The notes below the pieces were generated by a model that was not told the origin of the DNA, made no database searches, and saw nothing but the letters and a program-made list of their open reading frames with translations. Of a DNA stretch of 64,000 nucleotides, positions 27,606-36,968 are shown piece after piece (positions within the stretch are counted from its first letter, which is position 1; the number at the start of each line of letters is the position of its first letter). The position numbers and the translations under genes were made by a program. The stretch lies in the NCBI RefSeq assembly GCF_018642165.1, contig NZ_JAHHZM010000018.1:33262-97261 (forward strand). The letters run 5' to 3'. Origin of the DNA: Echinicola shivajiensis (GTDB lineage Bacteria; Bacteroidota; Bacteroidia; Cytophagales; Cyclobacteriaceae).

Positions 27606-28829
27606 ATGAAAACACGATATGTACTGGGCTTCCTGATAATCTTCTTTTTCAGTGGTTTTTTACAAAAATCACAAGAAAGACCATTGGTATCAGTAATAGA
27701 TGAAGCCTTGGAATTTTCCTTAAAACAAAGTTTGATTTTGGCTGAAATGTATGAAGACCAGGAAGGTGTTCTTCCTAAATCATATATCGAAGGAAAGAAT
27801 ATAACCTCTGGACCTGAGTGGTGGTGCAGTGGGTTCTTTCCGGGGGTATTATGGTATTTATATGAAGACAGCAAAAACAATCAAGTCCGTTCCTATGCTG
27901 AGGCTTATACTGCTCGAGTTGAGGAAGAAAAATACACTACAGATAACCATGATGTAGGATTTATGTTGTATTGCAGTTTTGGCAATGGACTACGATTGAC
28001 AGGAAGAAAGGATTATAAAGATGTTCTAGTGACAGGAGCGAAGTCTCTTTCGACCCGTTTTAATCCTAAAGTTGGCTTGATAAGGTCATGGGATTTTAAC
28101 AAAGAAAATTGGCAATATCCTGTCATTATCGATAATATGATGAACCTGGAATTGTTGCTTAGGGCTTCGAGCTTTACGGGTGATAAAAAGTTTAAAAACA
28201 TGGCTATTAGCCATGCAGACAAAACACTTGAGAATCATTATAGGGATGATTTTAGTTCCTTTCATGTGGTTTCCTATGATACACTAAATGGAAAGCCACA
28301 TAAAAAGCAAACCCACCAAGGGTATAATGATAGCTCTTCTTGGAGTAGGGGGCAGGCTTGGGGATTGTATGGTTATACAGTAATGTACAGGGAAACTGGG
28401 AAAAAAAGGTATTTGGACCAAGCAAAAAAAATAGCGAGATACCTGTTAGACCATCCTAATATGCCTTTGGATTTTATTCCCTATTGGGATCTAGACGATC
28501 CGGATATTCCATCAGCACCCAGAGATGCTTCTACTGCGGCTCTGATGGCTTCAGCTTTTGTTGAGCTTAGTCAGTATGTTTCCAAAACAGAAAGTGAAGA
28601 GTATCTGAAAGTGGTAGAAAAACAAATACGGATCCTAGCCTCTCCTAAGTATACGGCTTCACTCGGTGAAAATGGAGGATTTATTCTCAAGCATAGCGTT
28701 GGTTCACTACCACATAATTCAGAAGTGGATGTTCCACTTACCTATGCGGATTACTATTATATGGAAGCTTTAATCAGATACAAAAAATTACTGAAAGAAG
28801 GAAAACTTTACTTGACTTCCAAAAGATAG
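27606..28829 (+). CDS. Unsaturated glucuronyl hydrolase, family GH88
   Basis: A 407-residue protein with an N-terminal hydrophobic signal (VLGFLIIFFFSGFLQ). The (alpha/alpha)6 fold carries both GH88 key aspartates: Asp116 in TTDNHDVGFM and Asp176 in PVIIDNMMNLELLL, followed by SSSWSRGQAWGLYGY. The enzyme hydrates the delta-4,5 double bond of unsaturated uronic acids that polysaccharide lyases leave at non-reducing ends, releasing the uronic acid. A lyase-like gene follows directly, so the two probably act in sequence. With a signal sequence, action is probably periplasmic. Confidence 0.93.
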   Translation: MKTRYVLGFLIIFFFSGFLQKSQERPLVSVIDEALEFSLKQSLILAEMYEDQEGVLPKSYIEGKNITSGPEWWCSGFFPGVLWYLYEDSKNNQVRSYAEAYTARVEEEKYTTDNHDVGFMLYCSFGNGLRLTGRKDYKDVLVTGAKSLSTRFNPKVGLIRSWDFNKENWQYPVIIDNMMNLELLLRASSFTGDKKFKNMAISHADKTLENHYRDDFSSFHVVSYDTLNGKPHKKQTHQGYNDSSSWSRGQAWGLYGYTVMYRETGKKRYLDQAKKIARYLLDHPNMPLDFIPYWDLDDPDIPSAPRDASTAALMASAFVELSQYVSKTESEEYLKVVEKQIRILASPKYTASLGENGGFILKHSVGSLPHNSEVDVPLTYADYYYMEALIRYKKLLKEGKLYLTSKR

Positions 28830-28939
28830 GCTTAGCCTAAAATTAATAAAAAAAGTGATTTGTGACTATAGTGATCACAATTATTGAGACGATTAGGGAT
28901 TTGTTCAACCTATCAATTTTAACAAAATCGAAATAACCT

Positions 28940-29866
28940 ATGAATAATTATATAAATAAATCTAGAATATTTACGGCAATAGGCTTGGTGTCTTTGTTGC
29001 TCATTGGAGGAATGGTCGCTTGCCATGTGGAGGGCATTCCTATGGTATTAGAAGATCAAAGTTGCAGAGAAGGAACAGAATACTTACTGGAAGCAAACTT
29101 TGAAAATGATACAGTTCCTGGAAGAGTGGAAATTTGCTGTGGGAATACAGATACGATTGTTTCTCCTTCATTTGGAGCCAGAACGGGAGATAAGGCTTGG
29201 AGAATAGATTGGTATGCTGATAATTATGATGGTACCAGAAAAGGTAGAGGTATAGAATTGAAGCCTATGGAAGTATCCCAAAGAGTTAAAAGTGAAGGGT
29301 GGTATGCAGCAAGTTTTTACCTGCCTTCAGGTGGGTTTCCCGTTACTGGAAAGAACAATATACTTCTTCAACTTCATGCATATACCTATACTGACTGCTG
29401 TCCCCCTGGTCCAGGTGGGGACTGCAAGGTACTTACGGTAAAGCATGGAGCAGACGGGAAACTGAGCATCAGTACCCATTTTAGGGTGGAAGGAATCAAT
29501 AATATGACTACATATACTTATGAACTTGATCAGGGAGAGAACGTCTTTGATAGATGGATAGATTTGGTGATTCACTTCAAATTTTCCAAGTCAAATAATG
29601 GCTTTTTGGAAGTTTGGTATGATGGGGCTCATGAAGGAAATCCTACGGCAGTTGCGACTGATTTAAACTTTGGTGCACAAAACTGCTGGGACGGGGATGC
29701 CCTCTCTCAAGGAGCTTATAGTAAAGCGGGTATTTATGCTTATGATCCAGGAGATTATACCTCAGGTGAAAGAAGGGTGGCATATTATGATGATGTACGT
29801 TTCTTGGACGGTAATCCTGAAGATGCATTTACTTTAGTAAAACCAGGAGATTGTAAAGGCAATTAG
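28940..29866 (+). CDS. Polysaccharide lyase-like protein (PF14099-type jelly roll)
   Basis: A 308-residue protein with an N-terminal membrane or lipoprotein signal (IGLVSLLLIGGMVAC). The remaining ~280 residues are beta-rich and read like the heparinase I/glucuronan lyase fold: GDKAWRIDWYADNYDGTRKG, FDRWIDLVIHFKFSKSNNGF, LEVWYDGAHEGN, and the end AGIYAYDPGDYTSGERR then VAYYDDVRFL. Cysteines are unusually frequent (EICCGN, DCCPPGPGGDC), suggesting disulfides or a metal site. The adjacent GH88, which needs lyase products, supports the call. Substrate is uncertain: glucuronan-like or glycosaminoglycan-like. Confidence 0.72.
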   Translation: MNNYINKSRIFTAIGLVSLLLIGGMVACHVEGIPMVLEDQSCREGTEYLLEANFENDTVPGRVEICCGNTDTIVSPSFGARTGDKAWRIDWYADNYDGTRKGRGIELKPMEVSQRVKSEGWYAASFYLPSGGFPVTGKNNILLQLHAYTYTDCCPPGPGGDCKVLTVKHGADGKLSISTHFRVEGINNMTTYTYELDQGENVFDRWIDLVIHFKFSKSNNGFLEVWYDGAHEGNPTAVATDLNFGAQNCWDGDALSQGAYSKAGIYAYDPGDYTSGERRVAYYDDVRFLDGNPEDAFTLVKPGDCKGN

Positions 29867-29927
29867 AGTATAGCTATCAAAAGTCATTTTCCCTAATCGT
29901 GTCTTTTAAATGCTTATTTATCAGGAA

Positions 29928-29974
29928 AGGAAAATCACAAAAGGTATTCTACATTTTGCCTTTGTGATTTTCCT
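29928..29974 (+). terminator. Hairpin terminator after the lyase gene
   Basis: Perfect 14-bp stem aggaaaatcacaaa / tttgtgattttcct around an 19-base loop that can pair further. A short pyrimidine stretch (ctctctt) follows. Confidence 0.7.
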
Positions 29975-30033
29975 CTCTTAACTATTTATACCAAGATTAT
30001 TTTATTGGAACAATACAAAAAACTGAAATAGGA

Positions 30034-31602
30034 ATGAAAGCTAGGCTTATTTTTATCAGCATTATTATTACTTTAAATGCCTGTGGTTCATCTCAAGAAA
30101 AAGGGATGAAGTCAAGACGCCCAAATATATTATTTATTTTGGCAGACGATGCTTCCTATCCTCACATGAGTGCTTATGGTTGTGATTGGATTCAAACTCC
30201 GGCATTTGATAGAGTGGCAAAAGAAGGGGTTTTGTTTAACCGCGCTTATACTCCAAATGCGAAATGTTCTCCTTCAAGGAGCTGTGTTTTGACAGGAAGA
30301 AATAGCTGGCAGCTGGAAGAAGCAGCAAATCATAGTCCTAACTTTCCAGAAAAATTCACAACTTTTCCGGAAGCTTTGAAAATGTCAGGGTATCATGTCG
30401 GCTATACAGGTAAAGGGTGGGCGCCAGGAAACCCAGGGACAAAAGATGGACAACCTAGGATGCTTACGGGCGATTATTATGGTTCTCATAAACTAACACC
30501 ACCTACAGCCTTCATTTCTAATGAGGACTATGCAGCAAATTTTGAAGATTTTTTAAATGATAAGCTTAAAGATGAGCCTTTTTGTTTTTGGATGGGAAGT
30601 AATGAACCGCATAGAGGCTATGCATTTAAATCAGGGATTGATAAAGGCGGAAAGACCATCGATTCCATTACTGAGGTGCCGCACTTTTGGCCTGATGTAG
30701 ATTCGGTACGTGTGGATATGCTGGATTATGCTTTTGAAGTGGAGTACTTTGATAATCAATTGGAAAAAGTTTTGACAATATTAGAAGAGGCTGGAGAATT
30801 GGATAATACAATTATAGTAGTGACCTCGGATAATGGTATGCCTTTCCCAAGAGTAAAAGGTGCTACTTATGAGATTTCCAATCATATGCCTCTGGCCATT
30901 ATGTGGAAAGATGGGATAAAAATGACGAATAGAAAGGTTGATGACTTTGTGAGTTTTATTGATTTTGCTCCCACCTTTTTAGAGTTGGCTGAAGTGGATC
31001 CAAAAGATCTTATGATGCCCATAACGGGAAAAAGTCTTGTGCCAATCCTTCAATCTAAGGATAATAGGGGTGATTATCCTAATAGGGATTTTGTCTTACT
31101 GGGAAAAGAAAGACATGATGTAGGTAGGCCCGATGATCAAGGATATCCGGTAAGGGCTATTATAAAAAATGATTATTTGTTTTTGATAAATTTTAAGCCG
31201 AAACGTTGGCCACATGGCAACCCAGAAACTGGATATCTTACAACTGATGGAAGTCCAACCAAAACATTTATTCTAAACTATAAGAATGTACCAGGATATG
31301 AAAAGTTTTATCAGTGGAGTTTTGGCTTAAGACCTTCAGAAGAGTTATATAATATCAAGAAAGATCCATTTTGTATCAATAATCTCATAGGATCAGAGGA
31401 GGATGACAAAATAGCTCAGTTCCTTAAAGAAGAGCTTTTGAAAAAATTAAATGAGCAAGGAGATCCTAGGATGTTCGGTAATGGAAATATTTTTGACGAA
31501 TATCCATACTCCGCAGATGAGCATAGGGGATTTTATGACCGTTATTTAAATGAAGGAGAAAAAATAGAAACAGTTTGGGTGAATGAGAGTGATTTTGAAT
31601 AG
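30034..31602 (+). CDS. Sulfatase (S1 family), possibly N-sulfoglucosamine-type
   Basis: A 522-residue lipoprotein (signal ending ITLNAC). The FGly motif C78-S-P-S-R lies in NAKCSPSRSCVLTGRNSW; metal ligands are in LADDASYP and TSDNG. Cys at the FGly position implies modification by an anaerobic (anSME) or aerobic formylglycine enzyme, not encoded here. The context CSPSRSCVLTGRNSWQLEE and the long insertion afterwards resemble sulfatases related to sulfamidase (SGSH-like, S1_8), but I cannot fix the subfamily by eye. It would remove sulfate from the glycan targeted by the neighbouring lyase and GH88. Confidence 0.88.
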   Translation: MKARLIFISIIITLNACGSSQEKGMKSRRPNILFILADDASYPHMSAYGCDWIQTPAFDRVAKEGVLFNRAYTPNAKCSPSRSCVLTGRNSWQLEEAANHSPNFPEKFTTFPEALKMSGYHVGYTGKGWAPGNPGTKDGQPRMLTGDYYGSHKLTPPTAFISNEDYAANFEDFLNDKLKDEPFCFWMGSNEPHRGYAFKSGIDKGGKTIDSITEVPHFWPDVDSVRVDMLDYAFEVEYFDNQLEKVLTILEEAGELDNTIIVVTSDNGMPFPRVKGATYEISNHMPLAIMWKDGIKMTNRKVDDFVSFIDFAPTFLELAEVDPKDLMMPITGKSLVPILQSKDNRGDYPNRDFVLLGKERHDVGRPDDQGYPVRAIIKNDYLFLINFKPKRWPHGNPETGYLTTDGSPTKTFILNYKNVPGYEKFYQWSFGLRPSEELYNIKKDPFCINNLIGSEEDDKIAQFLKEELLKKLNEQGDPRMFGNGNIFDEYPYSADEHRGFYDRYLNEGEKIETVWVNESDFE

Positions 31603-31729
31603 AATGGCAGAGGAAGTCTGTAAAAGAGATAAAAGAAATTTATGGGATTAATAAATGAATAAAATGGATATATAATTTATATTTTGTTAATTACTTATGA
31701 TTTGATCATTAATAGTAAGTTTTTGAACA

Positions 31730-32302
31730 TTGCCCTTAGCCCAAAATAATACTGAAAATAAATGGATCCTTGGATTAATTTCTGGGGATGAACATGCCTT
31801 TAGATTGTTTTTTGATAAATATAGTAAGCGGATTTATGGGTTTGCTTTCAAATTTTTAAAGTTGGAGGATCTGGCCCAAGATGTTACACAGGAGGTATTT
31901 ATAAAAATCTGGCAAGAAAGAAAGAAGATGGCTGTTATAGATGATTTTGAAGCCTACCTTTTTCAGATTGTCCGAAGGAAATGTATAGATAATATTCGGA
32001 AGATTTCCAGAAATCAAAAGTTGCTTGACCAAGTTAAAAGTAAAATGGAGCCATCTGTAAATCCATTTTTGGAATATGACAATATGGGCTTTTTGGAAAA
32101 GATAAAGGAAAATCTTTCACCTCAACAAAAAGTCGTTTTTGAACTGAGCAGAACTAAGGGATTGAGTTATGAAGATATAGCTCATGAATTGAAAATATCA
32201 AAAAACACAGTCAGAAATCATATGGTAGAGGCCATAAAGGTTTTGAGGAAGCTGACGGAGCATTCCATATATTTGATTTTGATAGATTGTTTTATGATGT
32301 GA
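31730..32302 (+). CDS. ECF RNA polymerase sigma factor (PUL-associated, set 2)
   Basis: A 190-residue protein with region 2 (AFRLFFDKYSKRIYGFAFKF, then LAQDVTQEVFIKIWQ) and region 4 (LSYEDIAHELKISKNTVRNHMVEAIKVLR). An in-frame TGA lies two codons before the TTG at 31730, and no ATG precedes region 2, so TTG is the best start. It heads the second sigma/FecR/SusC/SusD set, which repeats the layout at 20647-27449 but is only distantly similar in sequence, so it is not a recent tandem copy. Confidence 0.92.
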   Translation: MPLAQNNTENKWILGLISGDEHAFRLFFDKYSKRIYGFAFKFLKLEDLAQDVTQEVFIKIWQERKKMAVIDDFEAYLFQIVRRKCIDNIRKISRNQKLLDQVKSKMEPSVNPFLEYDNMGFLEKIKENLSPQQKVVFELSRTKGLSYEDIAHELKISKNTVRNHMVEAIKVLRKLTEHSIYLILIDCFMM

Positions 32303-32398
32303 TTATCAATTTTTAAAATAAACAATAATTTTTTTCGACTTTACTAGTCCTCTTCAAGCTTACGAGACGTCATCCCTATATAAACAAGAATTTTTACC

Positions 32399-33400
32399 TT
32401 GGAAAGGAAAGAAAAAGTAATAAAGTTAATTGAGAAATATCTATCCAATCAATCTACTAATGAGGAGATAGATGAACTTTTTGAAGAGATCAGCAAACCT
32501 GGAAATGAGGATTTGTTGGAGAGCAGCATGCATGAAGCTTGGTACGAAGATGAGGTGTTTTCTGGAATAGATACTGAAAATCAAGAGAAGCTGTTTAAAA
32601 GGATTTATAATAATAAAGCAGCTCATTTGCGTGTTTCCAAGAATAATAGGATAGAAACCTTATGGAAATGGTGGGGAGCCGCTGCGGTCTTTTTGATTAT
32701 CCTATTAACAGGTTGGTTTCTGTTGAAGGAAGCTCCTGAAAGCGATAATGTCCTATGGACAGAAGTCAAAGCTGATATTGGCGAAAGGAAATACCTGACT
32801 TTGCCCGACGGTAGCGAGGTTTGGCTTAATGCTGGTTCTAAAATTTCTTACCAAAATGATTTTCAATCTAGGGATGTGGAATTGGTAGGGGAAGCATTTT
32901 TTGATGTCAAAAGAGATGAGGCCCGTCCTTTTACGGTCCAAAGTGATGGTATTAATACTAGGGTGCTAGGTACTTCTTTTAATGTAAGGGCTTATAGTGA
33001 AGACAATGGAGTAAAGGTAACTGTCAAAACTGGGAGGGTTGCCGTGGGGAAATTAGGAGCCCAATTTGCCTCTATTACCCCTAATCAACAAATACATTAT
33101 AGCGAAGAAAATCAAGATTTTACCTTTCAGGAGGTTGATGCTTCATCACTTGCTTCATGGATAGGGGGTGATTTGGTTTTTGAAAATGTAACATTCTCAG
33201 AAGCCATTGTTACCCTTAAAATGGAATATGGCAAGGATTTTAAGTTTGACAATCCCTCATTAGGAAAATGCAGGTTTACTTCAAAATTTGATGTGGGAGA
33301 AGACTTAGATCATATCCTGGAAGTTTTGAGCACCTTAAATGGTATAGATTATAGAACAGAAGGAAATACGATTTATTTCAATGGTAAAAAATGTATATAA
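32399..33400 (+). CDS. FecR-family anti-sigma factor (set 2)
   Basis: A 333-residue protein whose apparent start is TTG at 32399. An N-terminal charged anti-sigma helix region (1-85) precedes one TM helix (WWGAAAVFLIILLTGWFLL) and a periplasmic FecR domain (YLTLPDGSEVWLNAGSKISY, VELVGEAFFDVKRDEARPF). A DUF4974 C-terminal domain completes it. It lies 96 bp after its sigma factor and about 140 bp before the second susC, and should gate the sigma factor in response to that SusC. Confidence 0.92.
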   Translation: MERKEKVIKLIEKYLSNQSTNEEIDELFEEISKPGNEDLLESSMHEAWYEDEVFSGIDTENQEKLFKRIYNNKAAHLRVSKNNRIETLWKWWGAAAVFLIILLTGWFLLKEAPESDNVLWTEVKADIGERKYLTLPDGSEVWLNAGSKISYQNDFQSRDVELVGEAFFDVKRDEARPFTVQSDGINTRVLGTSFNVRAYSEDNGVKVTVKTGRVAVGKLGAQFASITPNQQIHYSEENQDFTFQEVDASSLASWIGGDLVFENVTFSEAIVTLKMEYGKDFKFDNPSLGKCRFTSKFDVGEDLDHILEVLSTLNGIDYRTEGNTIYFNGKKCI

Positions 33401-33447
33401 GTGATAAATAACCTAGCCTTAGCCTATGTAACATATCAAAAAAGAAT

Positions 33448-33494
33448 GCTGTTTCGGCGGCCACCGAAACAGCAAAACCTCCTGATGGGAGGTT
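33448..33494 (+). promoter_or_regulatory. Double hairpin in the susC (set 2) leader
   Basis: Two consecutive stem-loops: gctgtttcgg / ccgaaacagc (10 bp, 6-base loop, 33448-33473) and aacctcc / ggaggtt (33476-33494). The second exposes a purine-rich ggagg about 45 bp before the start codon. The position matches the hairpin before the first susC. Confidence 0.6.
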
Positions 33495-33537
33495 GTAGAT
33501 TCAGTTAATTAACAATTACTTAATCCAAGTCAAAATT

Positions 33538-36500
33538 ATGAAAATATCTTTACTTGGGGCAATTAATGCCCTTTTTAAAAAAAGCTTTTTCTCATCCAGT
33601 GATAGGGTGGGATATCGTAGAAAGCTGAGTAGTGTTTTATTTGGAATAGCTTTTATGGCAACCATTATTCCATCAATTGCCAAGGATCAGCTGCCAGATC
33701 TAAATGATGTTTATATAAGTGTAGAGATTCATGAAGAATCATTGGTTTCTGCTTTTAGGAAAATAGAGACCCATACACCATATAAGTTTTCATATAAGCT
33801 AGAACATGTTAAGTCTTTTAAGAATGTCAGCCTTTCCAAGGCAAAAAGAAGCTTAAAAAACACTTTGGATATCTTGCTTAAAGATACAGGTCTCCAGTAT
33901 AAAAAAATAGAAAATAGCATTGTCATAACCCCTGATGTTTTAGTAGCGAGAGTTGATACTAATAAGAAATTATCGGAAGAAAAGATCGTAAAGATAGTTA
34001 GAGGACGTGTGACTTCTGAAGCAGAACCCGAGGGTGTGCCCGGAGTAAACGTATTAGTTGTAGGTACACAAACTGGGACAGTTACAGATTTGGATGGAAG
34101 CTATCAAGTTGAGGTTGAAAATGATGCTGCAGTTCTTGAGTTTTCTTTTATAGGTTATAAAACCGTAAGACAGACGGTAGGAAACAGGACTGAAATCAAT
34201 ATTGTGCTTGAAGAATTATTGAGCAGCATGAATGAGATAGTCGTTGTTGGCTATGGTGTACAGAAAAAAAGCGATCTAACTGGTTCTGTGGTTTCCCTAT
34301 CAGAAGAAAACTTTACTCAGGGAGCCAATTCAAATGCGCTTCAATTATTGAACGGCCGTGCACCAGGAGTAAACATCAGTCAACCCAATTCTGCGCCAGG
34401 AGCCCAAACTAAAATTCAAATTCGGGGAGCAGGATCAATTAATGGTGATAATAATGCTCTGGTAGTTGTAGATGGCCTTCCAGGAGTCAATCCTCAAGAT
34501 CTGAGTCCAGATGATATCGAGTCAATAGAGGTCCTTAAGGACGCATCTTCTGCAGCCATTTATGGTACACGGGCGGCTAATGGTGTCGTTTTGATCACTA
34601 CCAAAAGTGGTAAAAAAGGAGAGCCGGTACTTAAATACAACACCTATTATGGTGTACAGTCAGTAGCCAAGCAAATTGATGTGCTGAATGGGAGAGAATA
34701 TATGGAAACCTTGAATGCTATTAGAGAAGAAGGTGGCGGGAATCCTATATATACACAGGAAGAAATTAACCAAGTAGGAGTAGGAACCAATTGGCAGGAT
34801 ATTATTTTCAGGAACAGTGCTCCTGTGCAAAATCACCAACTTTCGATGTCAGGTGGCTCTGATAAAAGCACTTACTATGCAGGTTTGAACTACTTCAATC
34901 AGCAAGGATTGGTAAAAAATTCTGATTTCAAAAAGTTGAATTTGCGAACCAATGTAGACTTTAGACCAAAAGATTTCTTACGATTTAAGTTTAACCTGAA
35001 CTATACCCGATCAGCCCAGAATGAAATACTTTTTTCCAATTCAGCCAATGAAAACGCAGGCCCCATAAACGGTTCAATTCAGTTTGATCCTTCTTTGCCT
35101 TCTGGCTTAGATGAAAATGGAATGTATTACCGAAATGATTTTATTTCTTTGGACAATCCAGAAGCACTTATAAATGGAGTTACTGATGAAAGTCTCAGAA
35201 ATAGATTTTATGGAACCTTTACTACAGAGATTGAACCATTAAAAGGTTTGGTAGGCTCTGTTCGTTTGGGAGGAACGACAGTGGGATCAATGAGTTCTTC
35301 ATACAAGGACAGGTCTACCCTTAGCGGTCAAAGTAATGGGGGATTAGGTTCAAGGTCTGCCTCTGATTATGTTCAGTGGTTAGCGGAATTCTTGGTGAGA
35401 TATGATAAGGAATTCAATAATGATCATCATCTTAATATTTTGGGAGGTGCTACTTTTGAGGAGTTTATGACGGTGGGAGTGAGCGCAAGTTCACGAAGTT
35501 TTCTGTCCGATGTAACTAATGCGGATTTATTGCAAAGTGGTGATGGTGACGAAGGAGATAATGTGAGTTCTTCCAGAAGTAGGAACCGATTAAATGGTTT
35601 TTTAGGAAGACTGAATTATGATTATAAAGGAAGATATTTGTTGACAGCTTCATTCAGGGCAGATGGAACATCAAGATTCTCTGATGAAAATAAATATGCA
35701 TTTTTCCCTTCTGGAGCATTTGCTTGGAGAATTTCAGATGAACCTTTCTTTCAGCCTATTAACAATACCCTCAGTACAGCTAAATTGAGGCTAGGATATG
35801 GTCAATTGGGAAATCAGGGAATCGATAATTTCAGTACCATTCAGACTTTAGTAGCCGGCGGAAGTGCAGTATTTGGAGATGCTATTTATCAAGGAGTCGT
35901 ACCCGCCAGATTGCCTAATCCTAACTTAAAGTGGGAAACGACAGAGGAGATCAATTTTGGACTGGATTATGGATTTGCTGAAGACCGTATTTATGGTTCA
36001 ATTGATTATTATATCAGAAATACCAAGGACCAGATCTTTAGAAAGCCAATACCATCGGTAGTAGGTTTTACTGATATTTTGGTGAACTTCGGTGAAGCTA
36101 GAAACTCTGGATTGGATTTCTTAATCAACTCTGTGAATATCCAAAATCCTGATTTCAAATGGACCTCTACGCTGAATTTTTCCCTTTTGAAAAACGAGGT
36201 CACAAAATTGCCTGATTTTATTCCAGAAATTGTCTCTGGAAATATTGGGACATTTATCAGTAATTATTTGCTTGTTCGGGAAGGTGTAGCCATGCGTTCT
36301 TTCTATGGATTTGAAACAGAAGGTATATTTCAAACGGGTGATGATATTGAGAATTCAGCACAGCCAAATGCTGAGCCTGGACATATCAAGTTCAAGGACC
36401 AAAATGGAGATAATGTAATTGACTTAAATGATAGGGTTGTTTTGGGTGATCCATTTCCTGATCTAACCCTTGGCTTTAGCAATACATTAAATTATAAAAA

Positions 36501-36957
36501 TCTGTCCTTGGATATTTTTATGCAATGGGTAAACGGTATTGAAACCCTTGATGCCAATGTTACAGAGTCTTTGTACCCGACAAATGAGTATAGAAACAGG
36601 ATTTCAAAATACCTATTAAACAGATGGACGCCTAATAATCCTACCAACGAATACCCAAGTGGTGTAAATCCAACAGCTTATGGCGGGGATTATATCATCA
36701 ATTCAATCACAGTACAGGATGCTTCATTCTTTAGGCTAAAGACGGTGACTTTAGGTTATAATTTCCCTGTTAAAAACAAAAAGGTATTCAATAATATCAA
36801 TGCTTATGTAGCCGCTGATAATTTGTTAACCATCACAGATTTTGAAGGATTTGATCCGGATGCGAGTGCTACAGGTACGAGCAGCGTTTCTAAAGTTAAT
36901 TATAACAGTTATCCATTGAGCAGGACTGTACGTTTTGGACTGAATGTAACCTTTTAA
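33538..36957 (+). CDS. SusC/RagA-family TonB-dependent transducer (set 2)
   Basis: An 1139-residue protein with a late-placed signal (KLSSVLFGIAFMATIIPSIA, about residues 30-50), an STN domain (about 55-135), a carboxypeptidase-like domain (VRGRVTSEAEPEGVPGVNVL), a TonB box (MNEIVVVGYGVQKKSDLTGS), a plug (IQIRGAGSINGDNNALVVVD) and a C-terminal barrel. The N-terminal extension before the signal is unusual but common in STN-type SusC proteins. It pairs with the SusD protein encoded 11 bp downstream and signals to the FecR of set 2. Confidence 0.96.
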   Translation: MKISLLGAINALFKKSFFSSSDRVGYRRKLSSVLFGIAFMATIIPSIAKDQLPDLNDVYISVEIHEESLVSAFRKIETHTPYKFSYKLEHVKSFKNVSLSKAKRSLKNTLDILLKDTGLQYKKIENSIVITPDVLVARVDTNKKLSEEKIVKIVRGRVTSEAEPEGVPGVNVLVVGTQTGTVTDLDGSYQVEVENDAAVLEFSFIGYKTVRQTVGNRTEINIVLEELLSSMNEIVVVGYGVQKKSDLTGSVVSLSEENFTQGANSNALQLLNGRAPGVNISQPNSAPGAQTKIQIRGAGSINGDNNALVVVDGLPGVNPQDLSPDDIESIEVLKDASSAAIYGTRAANGVVLITTKSGKKGEPVLKYNTYYGVQSVAKQIDVLNGREYMETLNAIREEGGGNPIYTQEEINQVGVGTNWQDIIFRNSAPVQNHQLSMSGGSDKSTYYAGLNYFNQQGLVKNSDFKKLNLRTNVDFRPKDFLRFKFNLNYTRSAQNEILFSNSANENAGPINGSIQFDPSLPSGLDENGMYYRNDFISLDNPEALINGVTDESLRNRFYGTFTTEIEPLKGLVGSVRLGGTTVGSMSSSYKDRSTLSGQSNGGLGSRSASDYVQWLAEFLVRYDKEFNNDHHLNILGGATFEEFMTVGVSASSRSFLSDVTNADLLQSGDGDEGDNVSSSRSRNRLNGFLGRLNYDYKGRYLLTASFRADGTSRFSDENKYAFFPSGAFAWRISDEPFFQPINNTLSTAKLRLGYGQLGNQGIDNFSTIQTLVAGGSAVFGDAIYQGVVPARLPNPNLKWETTEEINFGLDYGFAEDRIYGSIDYYIRNTKDQIFRKPIPSVVGFTDILVNFGEARNSGLDFLINSVNIQNPDFKWTSTLNFSLLKNEVTKLPDFIPEIVSGNIGTFISNYLLVREGVAMRSFYGFETEGIFQTGDDIENSAQPNAEPGHIKFKDQNGDNVIDLNDRVVLGDPFPDLTLGFSNTLNYKNLSLDIFMQWVNGIETLDANVTESLYPTNEYRNRISKYLLNRWTPNNPTNEYPSGVNPTAYGGDYIINSITVQDASFFRLKTVTLGYNFPVKNKKVFNNINAYVAADNLLTITDFEGFDPDASATGTSSVSKVNYNSYPLSRTVRFGLNVTF

Positions 36958-36968
36958 ATAAAAGAACG

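Noticed and set aside
28859..28880. CRP-like palindrome (tgtga...tcaca) before the lyase gene
   Set aside because: The spacing between half-sites is 9, not 6, and no CRP-type regulation can be supported here.
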